From the NCBI GenBank assembly GCA_934525065.1, contig CAKSYX010000005.1, positions 1 through 64,000 on the forward strand: a DNA stretch of 64,000 bases, in the 5' to 3' direction. Under the pieces are notes generated by a model, which saw nothing but the letters and a program-made list of their open reading frames with translations, did no database searches and was not told the DNA's origin. A program made the position numbers and the translations under genes. Positions 23,242-31,568 of this stretch are shown piece by piece. This DNA is from an uncultured Eubacteriales bacterium (GTDB lineage Bacteria; Bacillota; Clostridia; Oscillospirales; Acutalibacteraceae). Position 1 is the stretch's first letter; every line of letters begins with the position of its first letter.

Positions 23242-24181
23242 CTTCTATCAAAAGCAAAACCGAAAGCTCAAAAAACGGAAGGCTTTGAACAAGCATTTTT
23301 CCGCCGCTTTTTTCAATGCGTTTTCTCAAAGACGAAAGTCCGCCGCCTTCTGTGATTTCCGCTTGCGGAGCACTGCCGTCATTTGTGATTCTTACCGAAA
23401 AAAATTCACTTTCTTTTTTAACCTTTACAAAAACCGTGGTTCCGCCGGCGTGGCGAACGCAGTTTGTAACACTTTCGCGTATTGCAAAAGCGATGAGCCG
23501 CCGCAAAGCTTTGATTTCGGGAAATTCACCGTTTCTGACGATTGCCACGCCCAGCGCAGCGGCGCGTTCTTCGGCGTAACCGATGTCGTCAAAATCATCG
23601 GGCATATTGTTAGAGTGATACAAAAGATCGATTGACTTTTCCCAAACCGAAGCATTGTCTTTTATCGTGTCAATACTTTCATCTGTCAGCAATGCTTTTC
23701 TTGCGGAAAGAATGCTGTGTCCGATGTCATCATGGACGCGCATCTTCATTGAGAGAATCTCTTCTTCACGAACAATTTCCGCCATATTGTCATAGAGCTG
23801 CTTTACACGCCTGTTTGCGTTTTCAAGACGTCGGTTTTCTTCTCTGAGTTCCCTTTGGCGAAGAACGAGTTGTGAAACGTCAGCGGCTGTGACCTGGGTG
23901 TAGTGCTCCCCGCTTTTTCCGATAATCTCTTTTTCCTCAAAATGGAGGAACGCTCCGTTGGGAAAACGGAAAACGAGGGAGCTTTCGTCAACTACGTTGA
24001 TTTCACTGTTCGGCGGAAAAGAAAGGGCTGTTCGAAGCTCCGAAAGTGTCTGGAACTCTGTGCCCAAAAGCATGGAGCTTATTTCCAGCATACGCCGGTT
24101 GATAAGACGGACAAGGCCATGGCGGTCAAAAAAACAGACCGCGATCGGAAGGTTGTCAAAGCTTTCCTTGATTACGTTCAT
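23225..24181 (-). CDS. cytoplasmic PAS-type sensor histidine kinase (HDxxGH type)
   Basis: A 318-residue kinase without membrane segments. Residues 1-105 look like a PAS sensor domain, 108-145 a coiled coil. The dimerisation/phosphoacceptor motif HDDIGHSILSAR carries His150, and the GHKL ATPase has N box RESVTNCVRHAG (Asn240) and G2-type GGGLSSLRKRIEKSGG. The fold matches kinases that pair with NarL/LuxR regulators. Its ATG overlaps the stop of the upstream membrane sensor gene (ATGA), implying a three-gene operon in which the membrane protein probably supplies the signal. Confidence 0.93.
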   Translation of the reverse strand: MNVIKESFDNLPIAVCFFDRHGLVRLINRRMLEISSMLLGTEFQTLSELRTALSFPPNSEINVVDESSLVFRFPNGAFLHFEEKEIIGKSGEHYTQVTAADVSQLVLRQRELREENRRLENANRRVKQLYDNMAEIVREEEILSMKMRVHDDIGHSILSARKALLTDESIDTIKDNASVWEKSIDLLYHSNNMPDDFDDIGYAEERAAALGVAIVRNGEFPEIKALRRLIAFAIRESVTNCVRHAGGTTVFVKVKKESEFFSVRITNDGSAPQAEITEGGGLSSLRKRIEKSGGKMLVQSLPFFELSVLLLIEGEKND

Positions 24182-25836
24182 GAGCCTTCACCGTCCTTTC
24201 CGATTTTGAGCGAAAGGTACCAAAGGCCGTCATCATCACGCGCTGCCGAAAGGCTTTTGAATTCATCTTTAAGCACGGAAAGCTCATCGCTGCAAAGCGC
24301 AGAAATATTGATTTCAACAGAGCTTTCATTTTCTTGCGCGTAGAGCAGCAGCAGAGTCAAACTGTCAATACTCTTTTCAATCACGGCTTCAAAAAGGTCA
24401 TATATGGTGTTTGCCGTTTTTGCGGAAAGCTGACCGTCAAAATTCAGAACGGTTTTGCATTCCGCATCGCAGAGCTTGAGGTTCGCAGCCGATTCACCAA
24501 GGCAGAGGCGAAGCTCACCGGCCGAAATGGTGTCCTTTTGTCTCTCAACAAAAATCAGATTGCTTTTTCTTTTTATATAGGTACCGATAACAACGATTTT
24601 TCCGAGAATGTGTTTTGCCTTAGAAATGTCATCGGTACTTTTAAGCGTTGAAAGCATTTCGCGAAGGAGCGCAACCTGCGGTGCTGTTTGTTTTTCAACA
24701 AGGTCATAAAGCCTGTTTTCTTCCTCAAGTCGGAGCTTGCGCTCGCGCTGCTCGCTCTCGGCTTTGAGAACATCGCCCATGTCACGCAGCTCCTCCTGAG
24801 TAATTTCAAGCTCACCGATTATTTTGTTAAATTGTGAAATATCCTCCTGCCAAAAGACATATCCTTTGTGAAGCTTGTTGCCTTTCAGCAAAGTTCCGGC
24901 ATTGAGCGGGAACGGCGAAACACTTGCTTTGCTGAGTGTCTCATGCGGAAAAAATTCGGCGCGGGCCGAGGAAAAGCGGACGTTGAAGCTGTTGTCTGTA
25001 ATTTGTGCACTTATAGGAGAAACAGCAAAAAGTGCTTCATAGCCGGTATTCGACTGAATCAGTCCGCAGGCTATACAGCTTTCAAAAGCGGCAACGATCA
25101 GCAGGCTCATTGATACCGTAATGTCTCCGGCAATCAGCCAAAGGAAGTATACGTTTGAAACGTAAAAAACGCAGTAAAGCAAAATCAAAGAAAGCGGAAT
25201 AACGGGAAGCCAAAGAAAGAATTTGCTCCTCGGAATGCGGCATTTGAAGAGCATTGTAATGAGCGCCGTACCTGCACAAAGCAGCCCCCATATTGTTACA
25301 GCGTAGAATCCGGGAGAATAAGAATAGTCTTGGTCAGAAAAGACCGAGCCTTCGGGAAAGGAAAAAACGAGCTGATGCAGGTCATTTGTGAGAACGAGCA
25401 GCAAAAGCAGGAGCGAAGGAATATACAAAAGCTTAACCAAAGACGGCAGGCGGAAGCTTTCTCCTTTTCCGAGCGAAAGTGCAACAAAAACAGATATCGG
25501 CGGAATGAACAGAAGCGGAAGATAATAGGAATACCAGAGGTACCGCTCGGCGGCAGCATCGGAAACAAAAAGGTATTTCACAGTTCTGATAACGAGCCAG
25601 AATACAATGAGGGCTGATATGGCGGAAAGGTAGCGCCGCGTCTGCTGCTGAATAATTCTTGCGCGAACAGAAAATCCCCACGCGGTCATCAGCAATATAT
25701 AGATTATACTGCGCAGAAGGCTGAGCGGAACGTAAAGGGGAGAACTCCTGCTGAAAACACGCGCCGCAGCGGCAACGGCAATGAGAAAGAAGACGGCCGC
25801 AGCAATGATGAATTCTTTTTTCTCGGGTCTTTTCAT
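24178..25836 (-). CDS. multi-pass membrane sensor with degenerate kinase-like C-terminus
   Basis: A 552-residue protein. About eight hydrophobic helices (residues roughly 10-275) resemble the 7TM sensor region found on clostridial histidine kinases. A linker with a possible PAS remnant (KGYVFWQEDISQF) and a coiled coil (about 345-385) follow, then a C-terminal domain shaped like DHp plus ATPase. That domain lacks the phosphoacceptor HDxxGH, the N-box Asn and the glycine boxes. It therefore probably does not phosphorylate, and instead signals to the kinase encoded next. The start at 25836 puts GGGTGGG about 8 nt upstream. First gene of the operon. Confidence 0.8.
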   Translation of the reverse strand: MKRPEKKEFIIAAAVFFLIAVAAAARVFSRSSPLYVPLSLLRSIIYILLMTAWGFSVRARIIQQQTRRYLSAISALIVFWLVIRTVKYLFVSDAAAERYLWYSYYLPLLFIPPISVFVALSLGKGESFRLPSLVKLLYIPSLLLLLLVLTNDLHQLVFSFPEGSVFSDQDYSYSPGFYAVTIWGLLCAGTALITMLFKCRIPRSKFFLWLPVIPLSLILLYCVFYVSNVYFLWLIAGDITVSMSLLIVAAFESCIACGLIQSNTGYEALFAVSPISAQITDNSFNVRFSSARAEFFPHETLSKASVSPFPLNAGTLLKGNKLHKGYVFWQEDISQFNKIIGELEITQEELRDMGDVLKAESEQRERKLRLEEENRLYDLVEKQTAPQVALLREMLSTLKSTDDISKAKHILGKIVVIGTYIKRKSNLIFVERQKDTISAGELRLCLGESAANLKLCDAECKTVLNFDGQLSAKTANTIYDLFEAVIEKSIDSLTLLLLYAQENESSVEINISALCSDELSVLKDEFKSLSAARDDDGLWYLSLKIGKDGEGS

Positions 25837-26151
25837 TTTTCTTCCCACCCCATGCAGCAGCTTTTGATGAATAAATCTATTTGGAGTATAACACAGGCAA
25901 AAGTATTTTTCAATGCCGGTGCATAGTTCATATGCTGATTGATTGTTCGTTTGTTTTGAGCCTAAAATGCGAAACAGCACGGAATTTCGTCACGGTGCTC
26001 CCGCGCCTGTTGTTTCGCCGCGCTTGCTTTTCTTCGCTCTTTCAAGGCCGAAATCGGTATTCTTTATATGTATATCTGAAAAAATATTGATTTTGACATT
26101 CCGAAGTGGTAATATGTGTTTGGAAATATTTGAAAAACGGAGGAGAAGAAA
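25837..26151. other. intergenic region with divergent promoters
   Basis: 315 nt between the membrane sensor gene and the second BspA-like gene. It holds a minus-strand promoter (TTGAAA 25908-25913, 17 bp, TATACT 25885-25890) for the sensor operon and a plus-strand promoter (TTGATT 26087-26092, 17 bp, TAATAT 26110-26115) for the surface protein. I see no other gene or terminator in it. Confidence 0.65.
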
Positions 26152-29100
26152 ATGAAAACAGCAAAAAAGACCTTGACGTTCGCTTTTATCCTTGCAGCTC
26201 TGCTGTGCTTGCTTGTTATTTCTGCAAGTGCATATAACGGCACCGAATACGGCAACACAGGAATATACTACGAAATTAAAAACGGCGAGGCAAGAATCAC
26301 CGTCGCAGACAGAAATATTGTAAAAGCTGACATACCAAAAAGTATAAACGGTTGTCCGGTGAAAAACATTGGCGATTATGCGTTCTACGATTGCACAGGA
26401 CTTACAAGCGTAACAATCCCGAACAGCGTAACGAGCATTGGCTATCGTGCATTCGCATATTCCAATTTTCTTAAAAGCATAACAATACCGGACAGCGTAA
26501 CGAACATTGGCGATGGTGCGTTCTCCGACTGCACGGAACTTACAAGCATAACAATAGGCAACAGCGTAACAAGCATTGGCAATTCTGCGTTTTGGGGCTG
26601 CGAGAGACTTACAAGCATAACAATTCCGAACAGCGTAACGAACATTGGCGAATATGCGTTCAATTATTGCTCGGGACTTACAAGCGTAACAATTGGCAAC
26701 AGCGTAACGAGCATTGGCAATTATGCGTTCAGTGGTTGCGTGGGACTTACAAGCGTAACAATTCCGAACAGCGTAACGAGCATTGGCGATTCTGCGTTCG
26801 GCGGCTGCTCGGGACTTACAAGCGTAACAATCGGCAACAGTGTGACGAGCATTGGCAGCGGGGCGTTCTCGGGTTGCACAGAACTTACAAGCATAACAAT
26901 CCCGAACGGCGTAACAAGCATTGGCAATTCTGCGTTCTTCGACTGCACTGGACTTACAAGAATAACAATTCCGAACAGCGTAACGAACATTGGCAATTCT
27001 GCGTTCAGCAGTTGCGGCGGACTTACAAGTATAACAATCCCGAACGGCGTAACAAGCATTGGCGAGGGTGCGTTCTTTGATTGCTGGGGACTTAAAAAAG
27101 TATATTACACAGGCACCGAAGAACAATGGAAAAAAATATCAATCGGAAGGAATAACGATGACCTGTTAAATGCTGCAATTCATTATAATTATTCCGAGCC
27201 GGTTTCGGACAGCTATACCAACGAACATCTGAACTTTATCAATAATGTTAATGACTATAAAGCCGTTATAAAATCAAGCAATTTTGCCCATTCCATGACT
27301 GACCTCAAAAGCTCGGCTGAATATAAATGGGATAAACTGATTTCCCTTGATTACGGCAACTATTATGACGTTGTTTTATCCGATTTGATTCTCAAGCAAA
27401 CGTCAAAAGAAAAAATCAATGATCTTGCAATTGAATATGCAGGCAAAGAATATGTAGATGTCACAAATAAGATTTATAAATATATAAAAACACTTGTCGG
27501 TGAATATGACAACAAGCATGAGTTTTCCGGAAAAATAAAGGATAATGAAATTACTAAATTTGTATCAGGAAAAGTAACCAAAGACAGTGAATCATATAAA
27601 ACGCTTATAAAGTTTTTTGAAAAATATCCAAAAGCCCAGAACAAACTGTGTTCATTCCTCACAGGTCTTGACAAAGCAAAGCAGCTTAAAGGATTTATCG
27701 GAACGGGTATGGATGTTGTCAACAATGTTTTTCAGGCGGCAAATTATGTTGCTGCAATCAACTCATATCTTGAATGTGACCAATATTTCAAAAAAATGTT
27801 TGAAGACGTTGCAAACGAGATACCTGCCGATAAATACGGCAAGATGAAGTCCACATTAAATAAATATATTGATTCGTCAAAATCCAAATTGGGCTATGAA
27901 AAGGAAGTATATAAAATCTGTTCAAAAACAGGCGCAATTATTGTTTATGACGTATTTAAGGCAATTTATCAAAAAGAGATGGTTTCAAAATTGGCTCTTG
28001 TTTGCTCAGGAGTTAAAATAGGCGGCGTTTCAATTGCAACAAGGTTGGCATCTAAAGCCGGAGCAACGGTATCTCAAATCGTCGGAGGTGTTTCAACCGG
28101 TATCACTCTGGGTGTTGGAATCAGCCAGCTTCTTACCGGTGCAAGCGGCTTATCCGAACAGATGAGCATGGTTGTTGCCGTCGGAGAATTGTCGCCTTAT
28201 GTTCACCAAATTATGACAAGATATGAATCCACATTGAAAAGCAAAAAAACGCAGACATACGCGTTTTTGTTTGATGCTGCTTTTAACTTCTATAAAGATA
28301 TACAGCTTTATTCTTTTGATCATACACTTGAAGCGTTGAACAAAAAGGACGATTCTTTCCTTGAATCAATTGCCAAGTTCTTTAACAAAAATCGCGGAGA
28401 AGATACCAAAGTATTGATTCAAGATATTACCGATTTAAACGAGCAGATTAAATATATAAATTGTCATAAAACCGATATGTCTGCCGTAAAAATCGGTTTA
28501 GAATCCTCTTATGCCTATACCGGCAAAGAAATAAAGCCGAAAGTTGGTATTATGGGCAGAAAGCTTAACACAGATTATACTGTTACATATTCAAACAATT
28601 TGAAAATCGGAACAGCAAAGGTTACAATTAAAGGCAAAGGCGATTATTTAAAGGGCAGTATAACAAAAACCTTTAAAATTGTACCCGAAAACGTTTCTGA
28701 CTTAAAAGCCTCTAGGATTACCTCAAAATCAGTTACCTTAACATGGAAAAAAGTTTTGGGTGATGTCAGGTATTATATTTATTTATACAATCCTAATGCG
28801 GATCGCTTGAAGAAATATACCGAAGTTGCATCAACAACGTATTTAAACATAACGGTTAAAAAATTAAAGCCTGCCACGAAGTATTCCTATGTAGTCAGAG
28901 CTTGCTCAAAAGTCGGAGGTACTAATTATTGGAGTCAGGCATATTCACTTGTTTGCCCGATTAAAACGGGGGCTTCCAACGCAACAACTCCAATCACAAA
29001 ATGTACCATATCACTCGCCAAAGCAAGCGTAACATATAACGGCAAGGCACAAACAGTTGCAGTCACAGTCAAAAACAACAAAACCGTCCTCAAAGCAGGA

Positions 29101-29763
29101 ACGCATTACAATGTCAAGTTCAGCAATAACACCAAAATAGGCAAAGCAACAGTTACACTCACGGGTGTTGCGGCGAACGGTTACACGGGAACAAAAACGC
29201 TCACATTCAACATTACTCCCGCAAATGTCAAAAACTTGAAAGCCACGCAAACAACCTCAAGCATTAAACTTACGTGGTCAAAGGTAACAGGTGCAACAGG
29301 CTACAGGGTATTCAGATATGACGGCAAAAAGTGGGTCAAGGTTGCCGACACAAAGAAAGCAAGCTGCAATGTAAACAACCTTAAGGCAGGTACAGCTTAC
29401 AAGTACGCGGTTAAGGCCTACACAACAGTAAACAAAACGACATATTGGAGTACAACACAGACAAGCATTACAACCGCAACAACGCCTGCAACGCCAACCT
29501 TAAAAGCAACCGCTGGCGCAAAGAAAGCCACGCTTTCGTGGAACAAACAGACCGGAGCTTCCGGCTATGTCATTTACATGGCAGCTTCAAAGAACGGAAA
29601 GTATAAGAAGATTGCCACTGTTAAAGGTAATAAAGTCAGCTACACCAAAACAGGTCTCACCAAAGGCAAGACCTACTACTTCAAGGTCGCGGCTTACAAA
29701 ACCGTCGGCAAAAAGACGATAAGCGGCGCGTACTCGTCTGTGAAGAGAGTAAAAGCGAAATAA
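26152..29763 (+). CDS. large BspA-like leucine-rich-repeat surface protein
   Basis: A 1203-residue secreted protein. The signal peptide (1-27) is nearly identical to that of the 9043 gene. About eleven 23-residue BspA-type LRRs (residues about 70-335; LTSVTIPNSVTSIGDSAFGG) follow. A central region (about 345-790) of unknown fold is Lys/Asn/Tyr-rich and helical, with one long hydrophobic glycine-rich stretch (about 620-700). Then come an Ig-like module, a fibronectin-like module, a second Ig-like module (YNGKAQTVAVTVKN) and two fibronectin-like modules ending YSSVKRVKAK. The central region is clearly more AT-rich than its flanks. No LPxTG or SLH anchor. GGAGG lies before the ATG. Adhesion is the likely role. 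Confidence 0.92.
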   Translation: MKTAKKTLTFAFILAALLCLLVISASAYNGTEYGNTGIYYEIKNGEARITVADRNIVKADIPKSINGCPVKNIGDYAFYDCTGLTSVTIPNSVTSIGYRAFAYSNFLKSITIPDSVTNIGDGAFSDCTELTSITIGNSVTSIGNSAFWGCERLTSITIPNSVTNIGEYAFNYCSGLTSVTIGNSVTSIGNYAFSGCVGLTSVTIPNSVTSIGDSAFGGCSGLTSVTIGNSVTSIGSGAFSGCTELTSITIPNGVTSIGNSAFFDCTGLTRITIPNSVTNIGNSAFSSCGGLTSITIPNGVTSIGEGAFFDCWGLKKVYYTGTEEQWKKISIGRNNDDLLNAAIHYNYSEPVSDSYTNEHLNFINNVNDYKAVIKSSNFAHSMTDLKSSAEYKWDKLISLDYGNYYDVVLSDLILKQTSKEKINDLAIEYAGKEYVDVTNKIYKYIKTLVGEYDNKHEFSGKIKDNEITKFVSGKVTKDSESYKTLIKFFEKYPKAQNKLCSFLTGLDKAKQLKGFIGTGMDVVNNVFQAANYVAAINSYLECDQYFKKMFEDVANEIPADKYGKMKSTLNKYIDSSKSKLGYEKEVYKICSKTGAIIVYDVFKAIYQKEMVSKLALVCSGVKIGGVSIATRLASKAGATVSQIVGGVSTGITLGVGISQLLTGASGLSEQMSMVVAVGELSPYVHQIMTRYESTLKSKKTQTYAFLFDAAFNFYKDIQLYSFDHTLEALNKKDDSFLESIAKFFNKNRGEDTKVLIQDITDLNEQIKYINCHKTDMSAVKIGLESSYAYTGKEIKPKVGIMGRKLNTDYTVTYSNNLKIGTAKVTIKGKGDYLKGSITKTFKIVPENVSDLKASRITSKSVTLTWKKVLGDVRYYIYLYNPNADRLKKYTEVASTTYLNITVKKLKPATKYSYVVRACSKVGGTNYWSQAYSLVCPIKTGASNATTPITKCTISLAKASVTYNGKAQTVAVTVKNNKTVLKAGTHYNVKFSNNTKIGKATVTLTGVAANGYTGTKTLTFNITPANVKNLKATQTTSSIKLTWSKVTGATGYRVFRYDGKKWVKVADTKKASCNVNNLKAGTAYKYAVKAYTTVNKTTYWSTTQTSITTATTPATPTLKATAGAKKATLSWNKQTGASGYVIYMAASKNGKYKKIATVKGNKVSYTKTGLTKGKTYYFKVAAYKTVGKKTISGAYSSVKRVKAK

Positions 29764-29769
29764 CAAAAT

Positions 29770-29860
29770 GCTCCCTCTTGTTTGTGCTGACAAACAGGGG
29801 GAGCTTTACTATGTGTGTAGAGCCGTCATGAAAACTAGTTCAATTTCCGTGGCTTTCAAA
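29770..29860 (+). repeat. intergenic hairpin element, copy 2
   Basis: Second copy of the element at 14682. An imperfect stem GCTCCCTCTTGTTTGT/ACAAACAGGGGGAGC with a 4-nt loop is followed by AGAGCCG, CATGAAA and CGTGGCTTTCAAAA. It lies 7 nt after the stop of the surface protein and may terminate it. Confidence 0.75.
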
Positions 29861-29957
29861 AATGTAAATTTATCTATATTTTACACGATTTACTTTAAAA
29901 AGGCAACACACGATTAACAAAATAAATTGCTTACACGATTGTTTTGTTCAGAAAAAG

Positions 29958-29990
29958 AAAAAAGCCCTGAATCCCTTGTGGGACAAGGCT
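29958..29990 (-). terminator. terminator of tRNA-Ser
   Basis: On the minus strand AGCCTTGTCCC-ACAA-GGGATTCAGGGCT is followed by TTTTTT, directly after the CCA end of the tRNA gene. Confidence 0.75.
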
Positions 29991-29997
29991 TTTTCCA

Positions 29998-30090
29998 TGG
30001 CGGAGAGCATGGGATTCGAACCCACGAAACCGTTTTAGCAGTTTACACGATTTCCAATCGTGCTCCTTCGACCAGCTCGGACAACTCTCC
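29998..30090 (-). tRNA. tRNA-Ser (anticodon GGA)
   Basis: A 93-nt minus-strand cloverleaf with acceptor GGAGAGT/GCTCTCC, anticodon loop TTGGAAA (anticodon GGA, reads UCC/UCU), and the long variable arm typical of serine tRNAs (TAAACTGCTAAAACGGTTT). It also has a GGTTCGAATCC T-arm, discriminator G and an encoded CCA end. Confidence 0.96.
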
Positions 30091-30209
30091 GTTTGTGCAA
30101 TTGCCTTGATATTATACACAAGGCAAGGAAAAAAATCAAGGGTTTTTGAAATATATTTTTTCTTTGTACCGATAAGCCTGTTTGTATAACGTTAATAGTG
30201 AATCGACTC

Positions 30210-30238
30210 TTGAAATTACTGCAAGAAAGTGTTAGAAT
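30210..30238 (+). promoter_or_regulatory. promoter of M28 peptidase gene
   Basis: TTGAAA (30210-30215), 17-bp spacer, TAGAAT (30233-30238), 30 bp before the start codon. Confidence 0.75.
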
Positions 30239-30268
30239 GATGCGTAACTTTTTGTAGGGGGAAATGCT

Positions 30269-31510
30269 ATGGATTTTAGAAACATTTTGGAAAATGCAAA
30301 AGAAAAGCTCGGCTCCTATGCCGAATTTGCCGTTGAAGGAATTACCCATATCTGTGAGCAGATAGGTCCTCGCGAATGCGGCAGTGAAAACGAAAAAAAG
30401 GCTCAGGAGTATATGGGCTCGGTGCTTGAAAAATACACCGATACCGTGAAAAGAGAGACCTTTGAGGCTCACCCGAGAGCGTTCATGTCCTTTGTTCCGC
30501 TCGCCGGCGGAATGCTCCTCGGCTCAACGCTTGCCAATATCACCGGCGCGGTCAAAAAGAATAAGTTCTCCGCTTTTTCCGTACCTCTTCTCGGTGCCGC
30601 TCTCGGCGCAGTTGTCGGCGAATTCGGCCTTTACAAAAAGCCGCTCGATCCGCTCTTCCCGAAAAGTGAGTCCGGCAATGTTATTGCCGTCAGAAAGGCT
30701 TTGGGCGAAACAAAGCGCAGAATCATCATCTCCGGTCATACCGATTCCGCTCCGGAATGGACATATACATATAAGCTCGGCTCAAAGGGTGTTCTGATTG
30801 TTGCAGGTTATGCTGTTGCAGGTCTTGTTTATGACATTGCTTCAACTGCCGTTCAGCTTACATCAAAGAACAATAAGCTTAAAAAGGCGCTTGCTTTCGG
30901 TCAGCTTGCTTTTGCTCCCGGTTTTGCCGCGCTCTATAAGTTCACCAATCCGCGCCGCCATGTTGACGGTGCAAGCGATGATCTTTCCGGCTGCTACATT
31001 GCAAACTCCGTTATGAAGTTCCTTTCGGATAATGATGTCCGCTTTGAAAACACAGAGGTTGTTGCACTGCTTGCAGGCGGTGAGGAATGCGGACTTCGCG
31101 GCTCAAAGGCATTCTTTGAGGCTCATCCGGAGCTTTTGAACGATGGCGTTGAAACCGTTTTTGCCGGCTTTGATACTATTCGCGATGAGGAATACATGAT
31201 GATCTATACAAAAGATCTCAATGGCCTTGTCAAGAACGACATTGATGCCTGCAGCCTTGTTAAAAAAGCCGCTGCAAAATGCGGAAAGGATGTTCCCTTC
31301 GGTGCAATTCCTCTCGGTTCAACCGATGCGGCCGCCGCTTCTCAGGCAGGCTGCAAGGCCGCAAGCTTTGTTGCGATGGATCCCGCGCCGGCGAGATATT
31401 ACCACACGCGCCTTGATACGGCTGACAATCTTTGCCCCTCAACGATTGAAAAAACGATTGAAATTGCTCTTCAGACAGTCTTTGATTTTGATGAGAACGG
31501 TCTCGGCTGA
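30269..31510 (+). CDS. M28-family zinc aminopeptidase with internal membrane segments
   Basis: A 413-residue metallopeptidase. All five di-zinc ligands and the catalytic Glu are visible: His157 (SGHTDS), Asp237 (DGASDDLSG), catalytic Glu272 with Glu273 (GGEECGLRG), Asp302 (FDTIRDEE) and His379 (YYHTRLDTADNL). It differs from soluble M28 enzymes in two hydrophobic hairpins, at about 72-120 and 172-222, the second inserted between the first two zinc ligands. It is therefore probably a membrane-bound peptidase. There is no cleavable signal peptide. GGGGG lies 7-8 nt before the ATG. Monocistronic, with its own promoter and terminator. Confidence 0.88.
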   Translation: MDFRNILENAKEKLGSYAEFAVEGITHICEQIGPRECGSENEKKAQEYMGSVLEKYTDTVKRETFEAHPRAFMSFVPLAGGMLLGSTLANITGAVKKNKFSAFSVPLLGAALGAVVGEFGLYKKPLDPLFPKSESGNVIAVRKALGETKRRIIISGHTDSAPEWTYTYKLGSKGVLIVAGYAVAGLVYDIASTAVQLTSKNNKLKKALAFGQLAFAPGFAALYKFTNPRRHVDGASDDLSGCYIANSVMKFLSDNDVRFENTEVVALLAGGEECGLRGSKAFFEAHPELLNDGVETVFAGFDTIRDEEYMMIYTKDLNGLVKNDIDACSLVKKAAAKCGKDVPFGAIPLGSTDAAAASQAGCKAASFVAMDPAPARYYHTRLDTADNLCPSTIEKTIEIALQTVFDFDENGLG

Positions 31511-31529
31511 GCTGTGATGTGATAAGATA

Positions 31530-31560
31530 AAAGGAGCTGTCTTTGAACAGCTCCTTTTTA
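31530..31560. terminator. terminator between M28 and patatin genes
   Basis: AAAGGAGCTGT/ACAGCTCCTTTTT with a 6-nt loop; a T-run on plus and an A/T-rich tract on minus allow use by both convergent genes. Confidence 0.88.
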
Positions 31561-31568
31561 GTTATAGT

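Noticed and set aside
26592..27080. Plus-strand repetitive frame rich in Tyr/Lys/Arg/Asn/Glu
   Set aside because: Out-of-frame shadow of the same LRR repeats; no start signals.
26370..27090. Regularly spaced about 69-nt repeats resembling an array
   Set aside because: The period matches 23-codon LRRs in an open reading frame. There are no unique spacers of CRISPR type and no cas genes.
25990..27126. Minus-strand 378-codon frame with Cys/Tyr/Ala repeats (NCYACKS-type)
   Set aside because: It is the reverse complement of the 69-nt LRR repeats of the BspA-like gene. The periodicity is inherited from the sense gene, there is no ribosome site, and it overlaps the sense gene and its promoter.
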